In this document: positions 1 through 8,106 of the stretch, one piece after another
Layout: the number at the start of each line of letters is the position of its first letter
How positions within the stretch are numbered: position 1 is the first letter of the stretch
Assembly: GCA_030654075.1 (NCBI GenBank)
Contig: JAURYB010000128.1
Coordinates: 1-39,523 of the forward strand
Length of the DNA stretch: 39,523 nt
Reading direction: 5' to 3'
Source of the DNA: Bacteroidales bacterium
GTDB taxonomy: Bacteria; Bacteroidota; Bacteroidia; Bacteroidales; UBA4417
Made by a program: the position numbers and the translations under genes
Notes under the pieces: generated by a model
Told to the model about the DNA's origin: nothing
Databases searched by the model: none
Seen by the model: the letters and a program-made list of their open reading frames with translations, nothing else

Positions 1-61
1 AATCTGTGTTATCTGTGGCATATATTTGTTTTTCAATACTTTAGACAAACTGATTAGTTAC
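1..61 (+). repeat. Right half of the dispersed TIR palindromic element (copy 1, cut by window edge)
   Basis: This stretch carries the inner arm (AATCTGTG...ATCTGTGGC) and then the outer end ACTGATTAGTTAC at 49-61. The outer end and the TTTAGAC just before it are identical to the right end of the complete copy at 15442-15625. The left half would lie before the window. It contains TATATTTG (21-28), which fits the Bacteroidetes -7 consensus. It ends 23 bp from the def stop codon. Confidence 0.8.
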
Positions 62-84
62 CTAAAAATGAATCCTTTTAATGA

Positions 85-648
85 TTAACGTTTTTTAGGC
101 GGAAAAATCATTTTGTATTTTGCTTCTGTTATGCCTTTCGAAATTTCCTGCAATTTGCGCTTAATCATAATTTTACGCAAAGGATGAATTTTATCTACAA
201 ATAATATTCCTTCCAGATGATCATACTCATGCTGAATTATCCTGGCAAGGATTCCTGAAAACCATTCGTCATGAAAATTAAATTCCTCGTCATAATAAGT
301 CAGGCGCACTTCGGAATTACGAAGTACATCCTCATGAATATCAGGAATACTCAGGCATCCTTCGCTGAAAGCCCATTCTTCGCCTTTTTCCTCAACTATT
401 TTCGGATTGATAAAAACCTTTTTAAAATCTTTGGTTTCAGGAGTTTCTTTTTCGTAAGGTGTAGCGTCTATGGTAAAAATCCTGATCTGCTTATTGATTT
501 GGGGAGCTGCCAGCCCCACTCCTACTGAAAAATACATGGTTTCCCACATATCGGCAATTAGTTGTTGCAAACCAGGGTATTCAGGTGTAACGTCAATGGC
601 TACTTTGCGTAAATTAGGATGTCCGAAAGCTACTACTGGAAGAATCAT
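85..648 (-). CDS. def: Peptide deformylase
   Basis: Removes the N-formyl group from the initiator methionine of new proteins; a cytoplasmic metalloenzyme acting at the ribosome. All three family motifs are present in 187 aa: GVGLAAPQ (residues 43-50), EGCLS (96-100, with metal ligand Cys98) and HEYDH (140-144, two His ligands and the catalytic Glu). The length is normal for the family. The ATG at 648 is the first start and precedes the conserved ILPVVAFGHPNLR segment. No TAnnTTTG box is visible in the 280 bp upstream, which are filled with GTTCAA-type repeats, so the gene may be co-transcribed with ruvX on the same strand. Identification is firm. Confidence 0.97.
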   Translation of the reverse strand: MILPVVAFGHPNLRKVAIDVTPEYPGLQQLIADMWETMYFSVGVGLAAPQINKQIRIFTIDATPYEKETPETKDFKKVFINPKIVEEKGEEWAFSEGCLSIPDIHEDVLRNSEVRLTYYDEEFNFHDEWFSGILARIIQHEYDHLEGILFVDKIHPLRKIMIKRKLQEISKGITEAKYKMIFPPKKR

Positions 649-930
649 AGTTTGTGTTAATGTGTTTAATGTTCAAATGTTCAAAGTTCAAGGGTTCAAG
701 GGGACTATTTTCTATTTTTACCCTGAGCGATGGTTGCTGAGCTTTCGCCGAAGCAAGCCGAAGGGAACTATTTTCTATTTTCTTTTGTTCAAGGGTTCAA
801 TGTTCATGAATTAAAGTACAATGTTCAAACGCCAAATCTTCATGGTTCAACTGTTAAATCCTACATCGCACATCCAACATCCATCATAATTTCTTTGCCA
901 TCCTTAAAAACAGTAATTCCGAAGAATGGT
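649..930. repeat. Repeat-filled intergenic region: GTTCAAG-type array with CTATTTTC modules
   Basis: About 669-852 holds irregular tandem units of 7-8 bp (GTTCAAG, GTTCAAAG, GGTTCAA). They are interrupted twice by a GGGACTATTTTCTATTTT module (about 700-718 and 765-783). The 41-bp dispersed motif lies at 723-763. The same three components recur at 20514-20848. No gene is credible here; the small open frames are translations of the repeats. Confidence 0.8.
723..763 (+). repeat. 41-bp dispersed motif, copy 1
   Basis: It begins CTGAGCGATGG and ends AAGCCGAAG. The reverse complement is found at 20639-20679 with 40 of 41 bases identical. It contains a short inverted repeat around GCTTTCGCCGAAGC. 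It is embedded in the GTTCAAG-type array in both places. Confidence 0.85.
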
Positions 931-1353
931 TCAATGCTGCATGGCTTTCATCTCCATAAACGATTGAAGGATAATAACCGCGCTCACTTTATCCACCAAC
1001 GCTTTATTCTGTCGGTCCTTCTTTTTTGCTCCTGATTCGAGTATGGCAGCAGTAGCAATTCTGGAAGTAAACCGCTCATCCATCCGTTCAACCTGAATGT
1101 CAGGAAATGTTTTCTGCAAGTGTTTCACAAATGGCTCTGTAAACCGTGCAGACTCTGAAAGCTGGTTTTGTAATGTAAGTGGGTATCCAACTACAAAACA
1201 ATCCACATTTTCGCGTGAAACATACTCTTTCAGGAAAGCTATAACATCTTTTGAATGAACAGATGCCAGCGCACCGGCTATCATTCTGAGTTCATCAGTA
1301 ACTGCAAGTCCTACACGCTTCTGTCCGTAATCAATGGCTAATATCCTACCCAA
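931..1353 (-). CDS. ruvX: RuvX/YqgF-family Holliday junction resolvase or pre-16S rRNA nuclease
   Basis: RNase H-fold nuclease of the YqgF family, linked in other bacteria to 16S rRNA 5' end maturation and proposed as a Holliday junction resolvase. The start chosen is TTG at 1353, giving (M)GRILAIDYGQKRVG and 140 aa, the usual family length. A longer reading from 1404 would place codons inside the -7 promoter box (1367-1374), so it is rejected. Acidic residues fitting the active site are the Asp in LAIDYG, the DER in RMDERFTS and the Asp in LVDKVSAVIIL. The order ruvX then def on one strand suggests an operon. The gene is divergent from dapD. Confidence 0.93.
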   Translation of the reverse strand: MGRILAIDYGQKRVGLAVTDELRMIAGALASVHSKDVIAFLKEYVSRENVDCFVVGYPLTLQNQLSESARFTEPFVKHLQKTFPDIQVERMDERFTSRIATAAILESGAKKKDRQNKALVDKVSAVIILQSFMEMKAMQH

Positions 1354-1366
1354 GGTTAATTTTTTG

Positions 1367-1374
1367 CAAAAGTA
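1367..1374 (-). promoter_or_regulatory. -7 promoter box for ruvX (TACTTTTG)
   Basis: Exact match to the Bacteroidetes -7 consensus TAnnTTTG on the minus strand. Thirteen bases separate it from the TTG start, which predicts a very short leader. No clear -33 TTTG is seen at the expected distance. Confidence 0.65.
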
Positions 1375-1470
1375 AAAATAAATAACTTCGAAAACGGCTA
1401 CCAATCAAGCTTTTCTGAAACCTTTTTAACAATTATCTGAATAGTTATCCTCTCTACTCTTTAAAATCCG

Positions 1471-1478
1471 TAATTTTG
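1471..1478 (+). promoter_or_regulatory. -7 promoter box for dapD (TAATTTTG)
   Basis: Exact TAnnTTTG match 18 bases before the dapD ATG. It shows that the first in-frame TTG (1476) lies inside the promoter and cannot be the start. With the ruvX box it forms a divergent promoter pair. Confidence 0.65.
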
Positions 1479-1496
1479 AAATGTAAAACAAAATGC

Positions 1497-2312
1497 ATGG
1501 ACCATTTAAAATTAATAATTGAAAAAGCCTGGGACGATCGTTCGCTCCTGAAAATAGAAGAAACAAAAAACACTGTATTCCAGATAGTTGAACTTCTGGA
1601 TAAAGGAAAAATACGTGTTGCCGAGCCGGTTGGCACAGAGTGGAAAGTAAACGAATGGATAAAAAAAGCTGTTATTATGTACTTCCCGCTCAGGCAAATG
1701 GAAGTAATGGAAGCCGGCCCAATGGAGTTTCATGATAAAATTCCGCTTAAACATAATTATAAAGAACTTGGTGTTCGGGTAGTTCCTCATGCAATTGCAC
1801 GTTACGGTGCTTATTTATCTCCAGGTGTAATCATGATGCCTTCTTATGTAAATATTGGCGCATGGGTTGGCGGCGGAACGATGATAGATACATGGGCCAC
1901 GGTTGGCAGTTGCGCTCAGATTGGCTCAAATGTTCACCTGAGTGGCGGTGTTGGTATTGGTGGCGTGCTCGAACCTGTTCAGGCAGCTCCTGTGATTATA
2001 GAAGATAACTGTTTTATAGGATCAAGATGCATTGTTGTTGAAGGAGCGCGAATAGCTACTGAAGCTGTACTTGGAGCAAATGTTGTAATTACACAAAGCA
2101 CCCGCGTTATTGATGTTACCGGAAGTCAACCAAAAGAATATAAAGGTTTTGTCCCTCCCCGATCAGTTGTAATACCCGGCTCATATACACGGCAATATCC
2201 TGCAGGCGAATACCAGGTGAGCTGCGCGTTGATCATCGGCCAACGCAAACCTTCAACCGATCTGAAAACATCGCTGAATGAAGCCTTACGCGAATATGAC
2301 GTTTCGTTCTAA
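1497..2312 (+). CDS. dapD: 2,3,4,5-tetrahydropyridine-2,6-dicarboxylate N-succinyltransferase
   Basis: Transfers succinyl from succinyl-CoA to tetrahydrodipicolinate in the succinylase branch of the DAP/lysine pathway, feeding lysine and peptidoglycan synthesis; cytoplasmic trimer. The product is 271 aa, standard for DapD. It has an N-terminal helical part (MDHLKLIIEKAWDDR) and a central left-handed beta-helix with hexapeptide turns, visible as VNIGAWVGGGTMIDTW, VGSCAQIGSNVHLSGG, and the loop GVLEPVQAAPVIIEDNCFIG. The ATG at 1497 is chosen because upstream in-frame codons overlap the -7 box. No other dap gene is in the window. Confidence 0.97.
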   Translation: MDHLKLIIEKAWDDRSLLKIEETKNTVFQIVELLDKGKIRVAEPVGTEWKVNEWIKKAVIMYFPLRQMEVMEAGPMEFHDKIPLKHNYKELGVRVVPHAIARYGAYLSPGVIMMPSYVNIGAWVGGGTMIDTWATVGSCAQIGSNVHLSGGVGIGGVLEPVQAAPVIIEDNCFIGSRCIVVEGARIATEAVLGANVVITQSTRVIDVTGSQPKEYKGFVPPRSVVIPGSYTRQYPAGEYQVSCALIIGQRKPSTDLKTSLNEALREYDVSF

Positions 2313-2331
2313 GATCCAGATAAAAAAAAGC

Positions 2332-2359
2332 GGGAAGTCGGAAGTCGGAAGTCGGAAGC
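2332..2359 (+). repeat. Short GGAAGTC heptamer array
   Basis: Three to four tandem heptamers (GGAAGTC) sit between dapD and the glycosyltransferase gene. They have the same unit and strand orientation as the long arrays at 25469-25588 and 35494-35832. From about 2370 to 2450 the spacer becomes C/T-rich low-complexity sequence (CTCGCC-like units). No promoter box is seen. Confidence 0.85.
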
Positions 2360-2455
2360 TAATTAATCACCTCTCGCCTCTCTCTTTGTCGCCCTTCGCC
2401 CCTCGCCTTGTCACCCAATCGCTCCTCTCTTTTTATCACCTCTTACAACTCAAAA

Positions 2456-3568
2456 ATGAATATAGGATTCGACGCTAAACGTGCGCTGTTTAACCGCAGC
2501 GGGCTCGGCAATTACAGCCGGAGTACGCTTAGTCTGTTATCCCATTTTTACCCGGATAATAAGTTTTATTTGTTTTCTCCTAAGAACAATAAGGATCTTT
2601 TCCAATCCACAGAAAATCAATTTATTGTTGTACCTGAACCAGGAATCCCAACACATTTATCCTCCATTTGGCGAATATGGGGAATTCACCGGCAGATAAA
2701 AAATCAGAAACTTGATATTTACCACGGGCTAAGCAACGAACTTCCATGGAGTATAAAAAAAACCGGTGTAAAGGCGGTAGTTACCATTCACGACCTCATA
2801 TTTCTGAGGTTTCCTGAATATTACCCGTTTATCGATCGCCAGATTTATTCACTTAAATTTCGTCATGCCTGCCGTGTTGCGGATAAGATTATTGCAATAA
2901 GCGAAGCAACTAAAACAGATATCATTACCTTTTTGGGCATTGACCCTAAAAAAATTGAGGTTGTCTACCAAACCTGCGACCCGGTTTTTCGTATCCTCCT
3001 GGATGATGATAAAAAGGAATTGGTCAGAAAAAAATATAACCTTCCTGGAAAATATATTCTTTATCTCGGTACCATTGAAAAGAGGAAAAACGCACTTACC
3101 CTCATAAAGGCCTATCTTAATGCAAATGCTGAAATTCCTCTTCTGATTGCCGGCAGACCTACAGAATATCTTTCTGAGATAAATGAATTTCTGGAACTTA
3201 ACCCTGTTGGCGATCGCATTATTTTCAGGCATAACATTGAGTCTGTTGATTTACCTGCCTTGTACCAGTCTGCTACACTGTTTGTTTATCCATCTGTTTT
3301 CGAAGGGTTTGGAATTCCGATTCTCGAAGCGCTTTATTCGGGAGTTCCGGTTATAACAAGTACCGGAAGCTGTTTTGCGGAAACCGGTGGTGATGCTGCT
3401 CTCTATTGTGATCCTTACAATGTTGATCAGATGAGTGAATGTATCTCCAAAGTTCTGAATGATCCGTATACGAGGAAATCCATGATTGAAAGAGGATTTG
3501 CGCATGCCGGTAAGTTTGATGAGGCAAATGTAGCTTCCAACCTGATGAAAGTTTATCGAAATTTATAA
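2456..3568 (+). CDS. GT-B glycosyltransferase (GT4-like, glycosyl transferases group 1)
   Basis: Probable cytoplasmic or membrane-associated glycosyltransferase moving a sugar from a nucleotide sugar to a glycan acceptor; the exact substrate cannot be read. The product is 370 aa from ATG 2456, followed by MNIGFDAKRALFNRSGLGNYSR with the glycine-rich N-terminal loop expected in the GT-B fold. A longer reading from 2408 begins in low-complexity spacer and is less likely. The C-terminal donor half has LYLGTIEKRKN and the EX7E-type signature EGFGIPILEAL. It lies 50 bp before tsaC on the same strand and is probably co-transcribed with it. No other polysaccharide genes adjoin it. Confidence 0.88.
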   Translation: MNIGFDAKRALFNRSGLGNYSRSTLSLLSHFYPDNKFYLFSPKNNKDLFQSTENQFIVVPEPGIPTHLSSIWRIWGIHRQIKNQKLDIYHGLSNELPWSIKKTGVKAVVTIHDLIFLRFPEYYPFIDRQIYSLKFRHACRVADKIIAISEATKTDIITFLGIDPKKIEVVYQTCDPVFRILLDDDKKELVRKKYNLPGKYILYLGTIEKRKNALTLIKAYLNANAEIPLLIAGRPTEYLSEINEFLELNPVGDRIIFRHNIESVDLPALYQSATLFVYPSVFEGFGIPILEALYSGVPVITSTGSCFAETGGDAALYCDPYNVDQMSECISKVLNDPYTRKSMIERGFAHAGKFDEANVASNLMKVYRNL

Positions 3569-3618
3569 AAAATTATTCAAAAAGATAACCTAAAACCCCA
3601 GATAATTGTTAATAGAGT

Positions 3619-4188
3619 ATGGATTTTGAAAAGGATATAGAAAAATCACTTAAAGTGCTCGAAGAGGGAGGCACGGTGCTCTATCCTACTGATACCATTT
3701 GGGGTATTGGCTGTGATGCTACAAACTCAAAGGCTGTAGAAAAAATCTATCGCATTAAAAGCCGTGCTGAAGCAAAAAGCCTGATTATTTTAATCGATGA
3801 TATTGATAAACTTTCCACCTATATTGAGAAAGTACCGGACATAACTGCTGATTTGCTTGCCAGTATTGATAATCCTGTTACAATTATCTACTCTAACGCA
3901 CGAAAGCTTGCTTCGAATGTAATCGCCTCGGATGGAACCATAGCGATACGCATTGTGAAAGACGCTTTTTGTGTTGAACTGATCCGGAGATTTGGCAAAC
4001 CTATTGTTTCGAGTTCAGCAAATATTTCAGGAGTTGAAGCGCCTGTAGTTTTCAGCCAGATAGTTGATGAGATTAAGAATACAGTAGATTATACCGTTGC
4101 GTATAAACAAGATTATTTTACACGTTCCAAGCCTTCAACTATCATTAGGTTGCGTGATGATGGAATGTATACTATCATTAGAGATTAA
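3619..4188 (+). CDS. tsaC: L-threonylcarbamoyladenylate synthase (TsaC/YrdC/Sua5 family)
   Basis: Makes threonylcarbamoyl-AMP from threonine, bicarbonate and ATP, the first step of the t6A37 modification of ANN-decoding tRNAs. The product is 189 aa, the short YrdC-only form without a Sua5 extension. Visible motifs are VLYPTDTIWGIGCDATN near residues 20-36, the basic KSRAEAKSL region and PIVSSSANISG near the C-terminal third. ATG 3619 starts MDFEKDIEKSLKVLEEGG, typical for the family. Its 50-bp spacing from the glycosyltransferase gene suggests one transcript. The partner tsaB/tsaD/tsaE genes are not in the window. Confidence 0.95.
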   Translation: MDFEKDIEKSLKVLEEGGTVLYPTDTIWGIGCDATNSKAVEKIYRIKSRAEAKSLIILIDDIDKLSTYIEKVPDITADLLASIDNPVTIIYSNARKLASNVIASDGTIAIRIVKDAFCVELIRRFGKPIVSSSANISGVEAPVVFSQIVDEIKNTVDYTVAYKQDYFTRSKPSTIIRLRDDGMYTIIRD

Positions 4189-4255
4189 GAAAATTCCGAT
4201 TCATTTTAATCGGCAATTTAATTGACTGCTGCGAACAAAATTGGATTTAAGTCGT

Positions 4256-4263
4256 TATTTTTG
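4256..4263 (+). promoter_or_regulatory. -7 promoter box for the E1 dehydrogenase gene (TATTTTTG)
   Basis: TAnnTTTG match 30 bases before the ATG at 4294. It lies in the 105-bp gap after tsaC and marks a new transcription unit. No -33 TTTG is seen at the usual spacing. Confidence 0.55.
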
Positions 4264-4293
4264 TTTAACTTTATTGAATATTAAGTAAAAGGA

Positions 4294-6339
4294 ATGGAAA
4301 AGCGTAAAGAATACAAGCTAGATACCGTTGATAAAGAAACATTGCAAAAATGGTACTATCTTTTAGTATTGGGCCGAAAACTCGATGAACGGGCTCCAAA
4401 TTATTTGAAACAAGCGCTGGGTTGGTCGTACCATGCTCCTTATGCGGGTCATGATGGAATACAACTTGCGATAGGACAGATTTTTGATCGCGTCACTGAT
4501 CATTTGTTCCCATACTACCGTGATATGCAAACTGCTTTATCTGCAGGGCTAACGGCAGAAGAAATTATTCTGAATGGTATTTCCAAAGCATCAGATGTGG
4601 CAGGTGGCGGACGTCATATGTCTAATCACTTTGCTAAGCCTGAATGGAATATTCATAATGTTTCATCCGCAACAGGTAATCATACGTTACATGCTGTTGG
4701 CGTTGCCCGTGGTATAAAAAGATACGGAGGAAAAGGCGTTGCCATCAGCTCTCAAGGCGAGTCATCAACTTCCGAAGGCTATGTCTATGAAGCTATTAAC
4801 GGAGCCAGTAATGAAAAATTACCTGTAATATTTGTTTTCCAGGATAACCGTTATGGGATTTCAGTTCCGCAACGCGATCAGTCCGCAAACGCGTTTGCTG
4901 CCGATAACTTTAAAGGTTTTAAAAACCTAAGAATAATCTATTGCGACGGCAAGAGCATATTTTCATCGATGAACGCGATGGAAATGGCAAAGCGTCATGC
5001 CGTCGAAAAACAGGAACCGGTAATTGTACATGCCAGTTGTGTGCGTATCCATTCGCATTCGAATTCCGACAAACACGAATTATATCGCGACGAAAATGAG
5101 CGGCACTGTGCCAAAGCCAGTGATCCGCTCGACAGGTTCAGGATTATCTTATTGCATTCGAAAATATTTACAGAAGATGAATTGGCTGTTATTGATGATC
5201 AGGCACAGAAAGAAATGATGGCTGCGCATCGCAAAGCCCTTGTTGCGCCTGATCCTGATCCTGCATCCATATTTAACTTTGTTTCTCCCGATCCTTATGT
5301 TCCCGTTAAATTTATGGACGGAACCTATGATCCGAATCAAGGACGTTCTTTAAAACTCATACAGGCACTGAACGAAACACTCAAAGAAGAGTTCAGGCTC
5401 AATCCGGATACATTTCTATGGGGACAGGATGTTGCAAACAAGGAAAAGGGCGGCATTTTTAATGTTACCAAAGGCATGCAACAGGAATTTGGTATCGAAC
5501 GTGTTTTTAATGGGCCGATAGCCGAAGATTTTATTCTTGGAACTGCAAACGGGATGAGCCGTTATTCTGATAAAATCAGGATTGTGGTTGAAGGTGCTGA
5601 ATTTGCCGATTATTTCTGGCCTGCCATGGAGCAATATATCGAACTTTCGCACGACTATTGGCGCAGTAATGGCCAGTTTTCGCCAAATATTACTATCAGG
5701 CTTGCCTCGGGTGGATATATTGGAGGAGGACTTTACCATTCACAAAACATTGAAGGTTCTCTCGCCGCCATTCCTGGTGTACGTATTGTTTATCCTTCGT
5801 TTGCGGATGACGCGGCAGGATTGCTGCGTACCTCTCTGCGATCAAGAGGTCCTACCCTGTTCCTGGAACCAAAAGCATTGTACAACGATCCTGTTGCCGA
5901 AACAATAGTTCCTGATGATTTTGAAGTTCCGTTTGGCAAAGCCCGTACCAGGCGCGAAGGGAAAGACATGAGCATAATTACTTATGGAAATACAACTCAC
6001 ATGAGTATAGCTGTGGCTAACCGTATTGCTGAAGAAACAGGCAGAAGCATTGAAGTTATTGATATCCGTTCATTAATTCCTCTCGATAAAGATTCAATTC
6101 TGGACAGTGTAAAAAAGACCGGCAGAGTTTTGGTGGTTCATGAGGATAAAGTTTTTGGCGGTTTTGGCGGCGAAATTGCAGCTATAATATCCAACGAAGG
6201 TTTTGAATTCCTTGATGCACCAGTGCGCAGAGTTGGCTCAACCTTTACACCTGTAGGATTTAACCGGATACTTGAAAAAGCTATTTTGCCTGATCAGGAA
6301 AGAATTTACATGGCTGCAAAGGAACTTTTAGATTATTAA
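4294..6339 (+). CDS. Fused alpha-beta E1 component of a thiamine-dependent 2-oxoacid dehydrogenase
   Basis: Thiamine diphosphate-dependent decarboxylase (E1) of a pyruvate, branched-chain or acetoin-type dehydrogenase complex. The 681-aa chain joins both E1 subunits. The alpha part (about 1-340) holds the ThDP region with SSQGESSTSEG and, some 25 residues on, FQDNRYGIS; the usual GDG and NN of this motif read GES and DN. The beta part (about 350-681) has LWGQDVANKEKGGIFNVT, VFNGPIAEDFILGTA and the C-terminal transketolase domain with VIDIRSLIPLD. The fusion is common in Bacteroidota. The substrate is not decided by sequence alone. E2 is absent from the window; an E3 (lpdA) lies at 34102. A terminator follows. 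Confidence 0.92.
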   Translation: MEKRKEYKLDTVDKETLQKWYYLLVLGRKLDERAPNYLKQALGWSYHAPYAGHDGIQLAIGQIFDRVTDHLFPYYRDMQTALSAGLTAEEIILNGISKASDVAGGGRHMSNHFAKPEWNIHNVSSATGNHTLHAVGVARGIKRYGGKGVAISSQGESSTSEGYVYEAINGASNEKLPVIFVFQDNRYGISVPQRDQSANAFAADNFKGFKNLRIIYCDGKSIFSSMNAMEMAKRHAVEKQEPVIVHASCVRIHSHSNSDKHELYRDENERHCAKASDPLDRFRIILLHSKIFTEDELAVIDDQAQKEMMAAHRKALVAPDPDPASIFNFVSPDPYVPVKFMDGTYDPNQGRSLKLIQALNETLKEEFRLNPDTFLWGQDVANKEKGGIFNVTKGMQQEFGIERVFNGPIAEDFILGTANGMSRYSDKIRIVVEGAEFADYFWPAMEQYIELSHDYWRSNGQFSPNITIRLASGGYIGGGLYHSQNIEGSLAAIPGVRIVYPSFADDAAGLLRTSLRSRGPTLFLEPKALYNDPVAETIVPDDFEVPFGKARTRREGKDMSIITYGNTTHMSIAVANRIAEETGRSIEVIDIRSLIPLDKDSILDSVKKTGRVLVVHEDKVFGGFGGEIAAIISNEGFEFLDAPVRRVGSTFTPVGFNRILEKAILPDQERIYMAAKELLDY

Positions 6340-6355
6340 ATTTAGTAGTTACTAT

Positions 6356-6390
6356 AAAATCATGCTTTCCTAACGGTTGGCATGATTTTT
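6356..6390 (+). terminator. Intrinsic terminator after the E1 gene
   Basis: A ten-bp stem AAAATCATGC/GCATGATTTT (6356-6365 with 6380-6389) is followed by T-rich sequence. Its 14-nt loop holds a small inner CC/GG pairing. It starts 17 bp after the stop codon. Confidence 0.75.
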
Positions 6391-6421
6391 CATTTATTTA
6401 TGTTCCATTAAAAAGTTTCAA

Positions 6422-6429
6422 TATATTTG
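6422..6429 (+). promoter_or_regulatory. -7 promoter box for the HerA-like ATPase gene (TATATTTG)
   Basis: TAnnTTTG match 36 bases before ATG 6466 and just downstream of the terminator of the preceding gene. No -33 TTTG is evident. Confidence 0.6.
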
Positions 6430-6465
6430 TACTAACTCAATTCTAATAATATAAATAATCTTGAT

Positions 6466-7998
6466 ATGATCACTTCAGAGGGTAAATTATTAATTGCTAA
6501 ATCGGGAATTGAATTATTTCTAAATCCCCGAATGGCTAACCGTCATGGATTAATAGCCGGCGCAACCGGAACAGGAAAAACAGTTTCGTTACAGGTAATG
6601 GCCGAAGCGTTTAGTTCAATCGGCGTTCCTGTATTTATGTCTGATATAAAAGGCGACCTCTCGGGTGTTAGCAAAACAGGTGTAGACAATCAGCGTATCT
6701 CTGACCGCATCACAGAAATGAAGATTGAAGGATACTTTCATAAATCATTCCCGGTTACTTTCTGGGACTTATTTGGTGAACAGGGACATCCGCTGCGCAC
6801 CACAATTTCGGAAATGGGGCCTCTTCTTTTAGGTCGCCTCATGAACCTGAACGAAATACAGGAAAGTGTGCTAACCCTGGTTTTCAGAATTGCCGACGAC
6901 AATCAACTGCTGCTGCTTGATCTGAAAGATCTTCAAAAAATGTGCGAATACGTTGGCAATAACCGTGAACTATTCACTACATCTTACGGCAATATTTCAG
7001 CCGCCAGCATTGGCGCCATCCAGCGTGAACTAATTGCGCTCGAAGAGCAAAACGCGGATAAATTTTTCAGGGAACCAGCCATTGATATTTTTGATTTCAT
7101 GCAAACCGATTCCAATGGGATGGGAATGATTAATATACTGGCTGCTGATAAACTGATGATGGCTCCCCGAACTTATTCTACACTGTTGTTATACCTTATG
7201 TCCGAACTTTTTGAGCGCCTGCCCGAAGTAGGTGACATGGACAAGCCAAAGCTGGTTTTCTTTTTTGACGAAGCGCATCTACTTTTCAATGATGCTCCCC
7301 GGGTTGTAATTGAAAAAATAGAGCAGGTTGTACGATTGATCCGTTCCAAGGGCATTGGTATTTATTTTATTACTCAGAATCCGATTGATATTCCGGATAC
7401 CATTTTAGGTCAGCTTGGAAATAAAATTCAACACGCTTTGCGCGCATTTACTCCCCGTGATCAGAAAGCCGTGAAAACAGCTGCCGAAACATTCCGGCCA
7501 AATCCTTCGCTGAATGTTGAACAAGTGATTACTGAGTTAGGAGTTGGTGAAGCCCTGGTTTCATTTCTCGATGAAAAGGGAATTCCCGGGATGGTTGAAA
7601 AAGCTAAGATTCTTCCTCCACAGGCTCAGATCGGACCTATTACTACTGAGGAACGCAGCGGAATAATCCGTCGCTCAATAATTGCCGGCGTTTACGAAAA
7701 AGAAGTTGATCGCGAATCAGCTTTTGAAATACTTCAGTCGCGTATCAGCAACCAGGCGCAACAGGTCCAGGATGAAAAAGATCGTATAACCAGGGATAAA
7801 GAAGAAACCGAGCGTATAAAAATGGAAGCCCGCGAAGAGAAAGAAAGAGCAAAAGCTGCTGATTCAAGCCTATTTGGAAGCCTTTCAAAATCTGTCGGTC
7901 GCTCAGTTACATCACAAATTGGCAGCCAGGTAGGCCGTGCTTTGGTACGTGGATTATTGGGTGGATTGCTTGGCGGAAAAGGTAAAAGCTTCTTTTAA
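6466..7998 (+). CDS. HerA-like helicase-domain ATPase (DUF853/YjgR family)
   Basis: Predicted cytoplasmic P-loop ATPase of the HerA/FtsK superfamily; the cellular role of the YjgR/DUF853 group is poorly known. The 510-aa product has Walker A GATGTGKT at residues 32-39, Walker B FFFDEAH with Asp268-Glu269, and a later YFITQNPIDIPDTILGQLGN segment typical of HerA-like ATPases. The C-terminal part (about 420-470) is a charged, probably coiled-coil stretch rich in Glu, Lys and Arg. The tail is glycine-rich (GLLGGLLGGKGKSFF). It has its own promoter box and ends at a shared bidirectional terminator, so it is probably monocistronic. Confidence 0.9.
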   Translation: MITSEGKLLIAKSGIELFLNPRMANRHGLIAGATGTGKTVSLQVMAEAFSSIGVPVFMSDIKGDLSGVSKTGVDNQRISDRITEMKIEGYFHKSFPVTFWDLFGEQGHPLRTTISEMGPLLLGRLMNLNEIQESVLTLVFRIADDNQLLLLDLKDLQKMCEYVGNNRELFTTSYGNISAASIGAIQRELIALEEQNADKFFREPAIDIFDFMQTDSNGMGMINILAADKLMMAPRTYSTLLLYLMSELFERLPEVGDMDKPKLVFFFDEAHLLFNDAPRVVIEKIEQVVRLIRSKGIGIYFITQNPIDIPDTILGQLGNKIQHALRAFTPRDQKAVKTAAETFRPNPSLNVEQVITELGVGEALVSFLDEKGIPGMVEKAKILPPQAQIGPITTEERSGIIRRSIIAGVYEKEVDRESAFEILQSRISNQAQQVQDEKDRITRDKEETERIKMEAREEKERAKAADSSLFGSLSKSVGRSVTSQIGSQVGRALVRGLLGGLLGGKGKSFF

Positions 7999-8056
7999 CC
8001 TCAATTGTCTGAAAATATCAACCTCATCGGATTGAAACAAATTTCAGTCATTCATG

Positions 8057-8084
8057 AAAAAAGCGCCCCAAAAGGCGCTTTTTT
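8057..8084. terminator. Bidirectional intrinsic terminator between convergent genes
   Basis: A perfect 11-bp stem AAAAAAGCGCC/GGCGCTTTTTT (8057-8067 with 8074-8084) has a 6-nt loop and T-runs readable on both strands. It lies between the HerA-like gene (+) and the PKD giant (-). Confidence 0.9.
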
Positions 8085-8106
8085 CAGTTTATCATTTTCC
8101 TTGTTC

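Noticed and set aside
1354..1404. Longer RuvX reading from 1404
   Set aside because: It would place the -7 box inside the coding region and add 17 residues not expected in the family.
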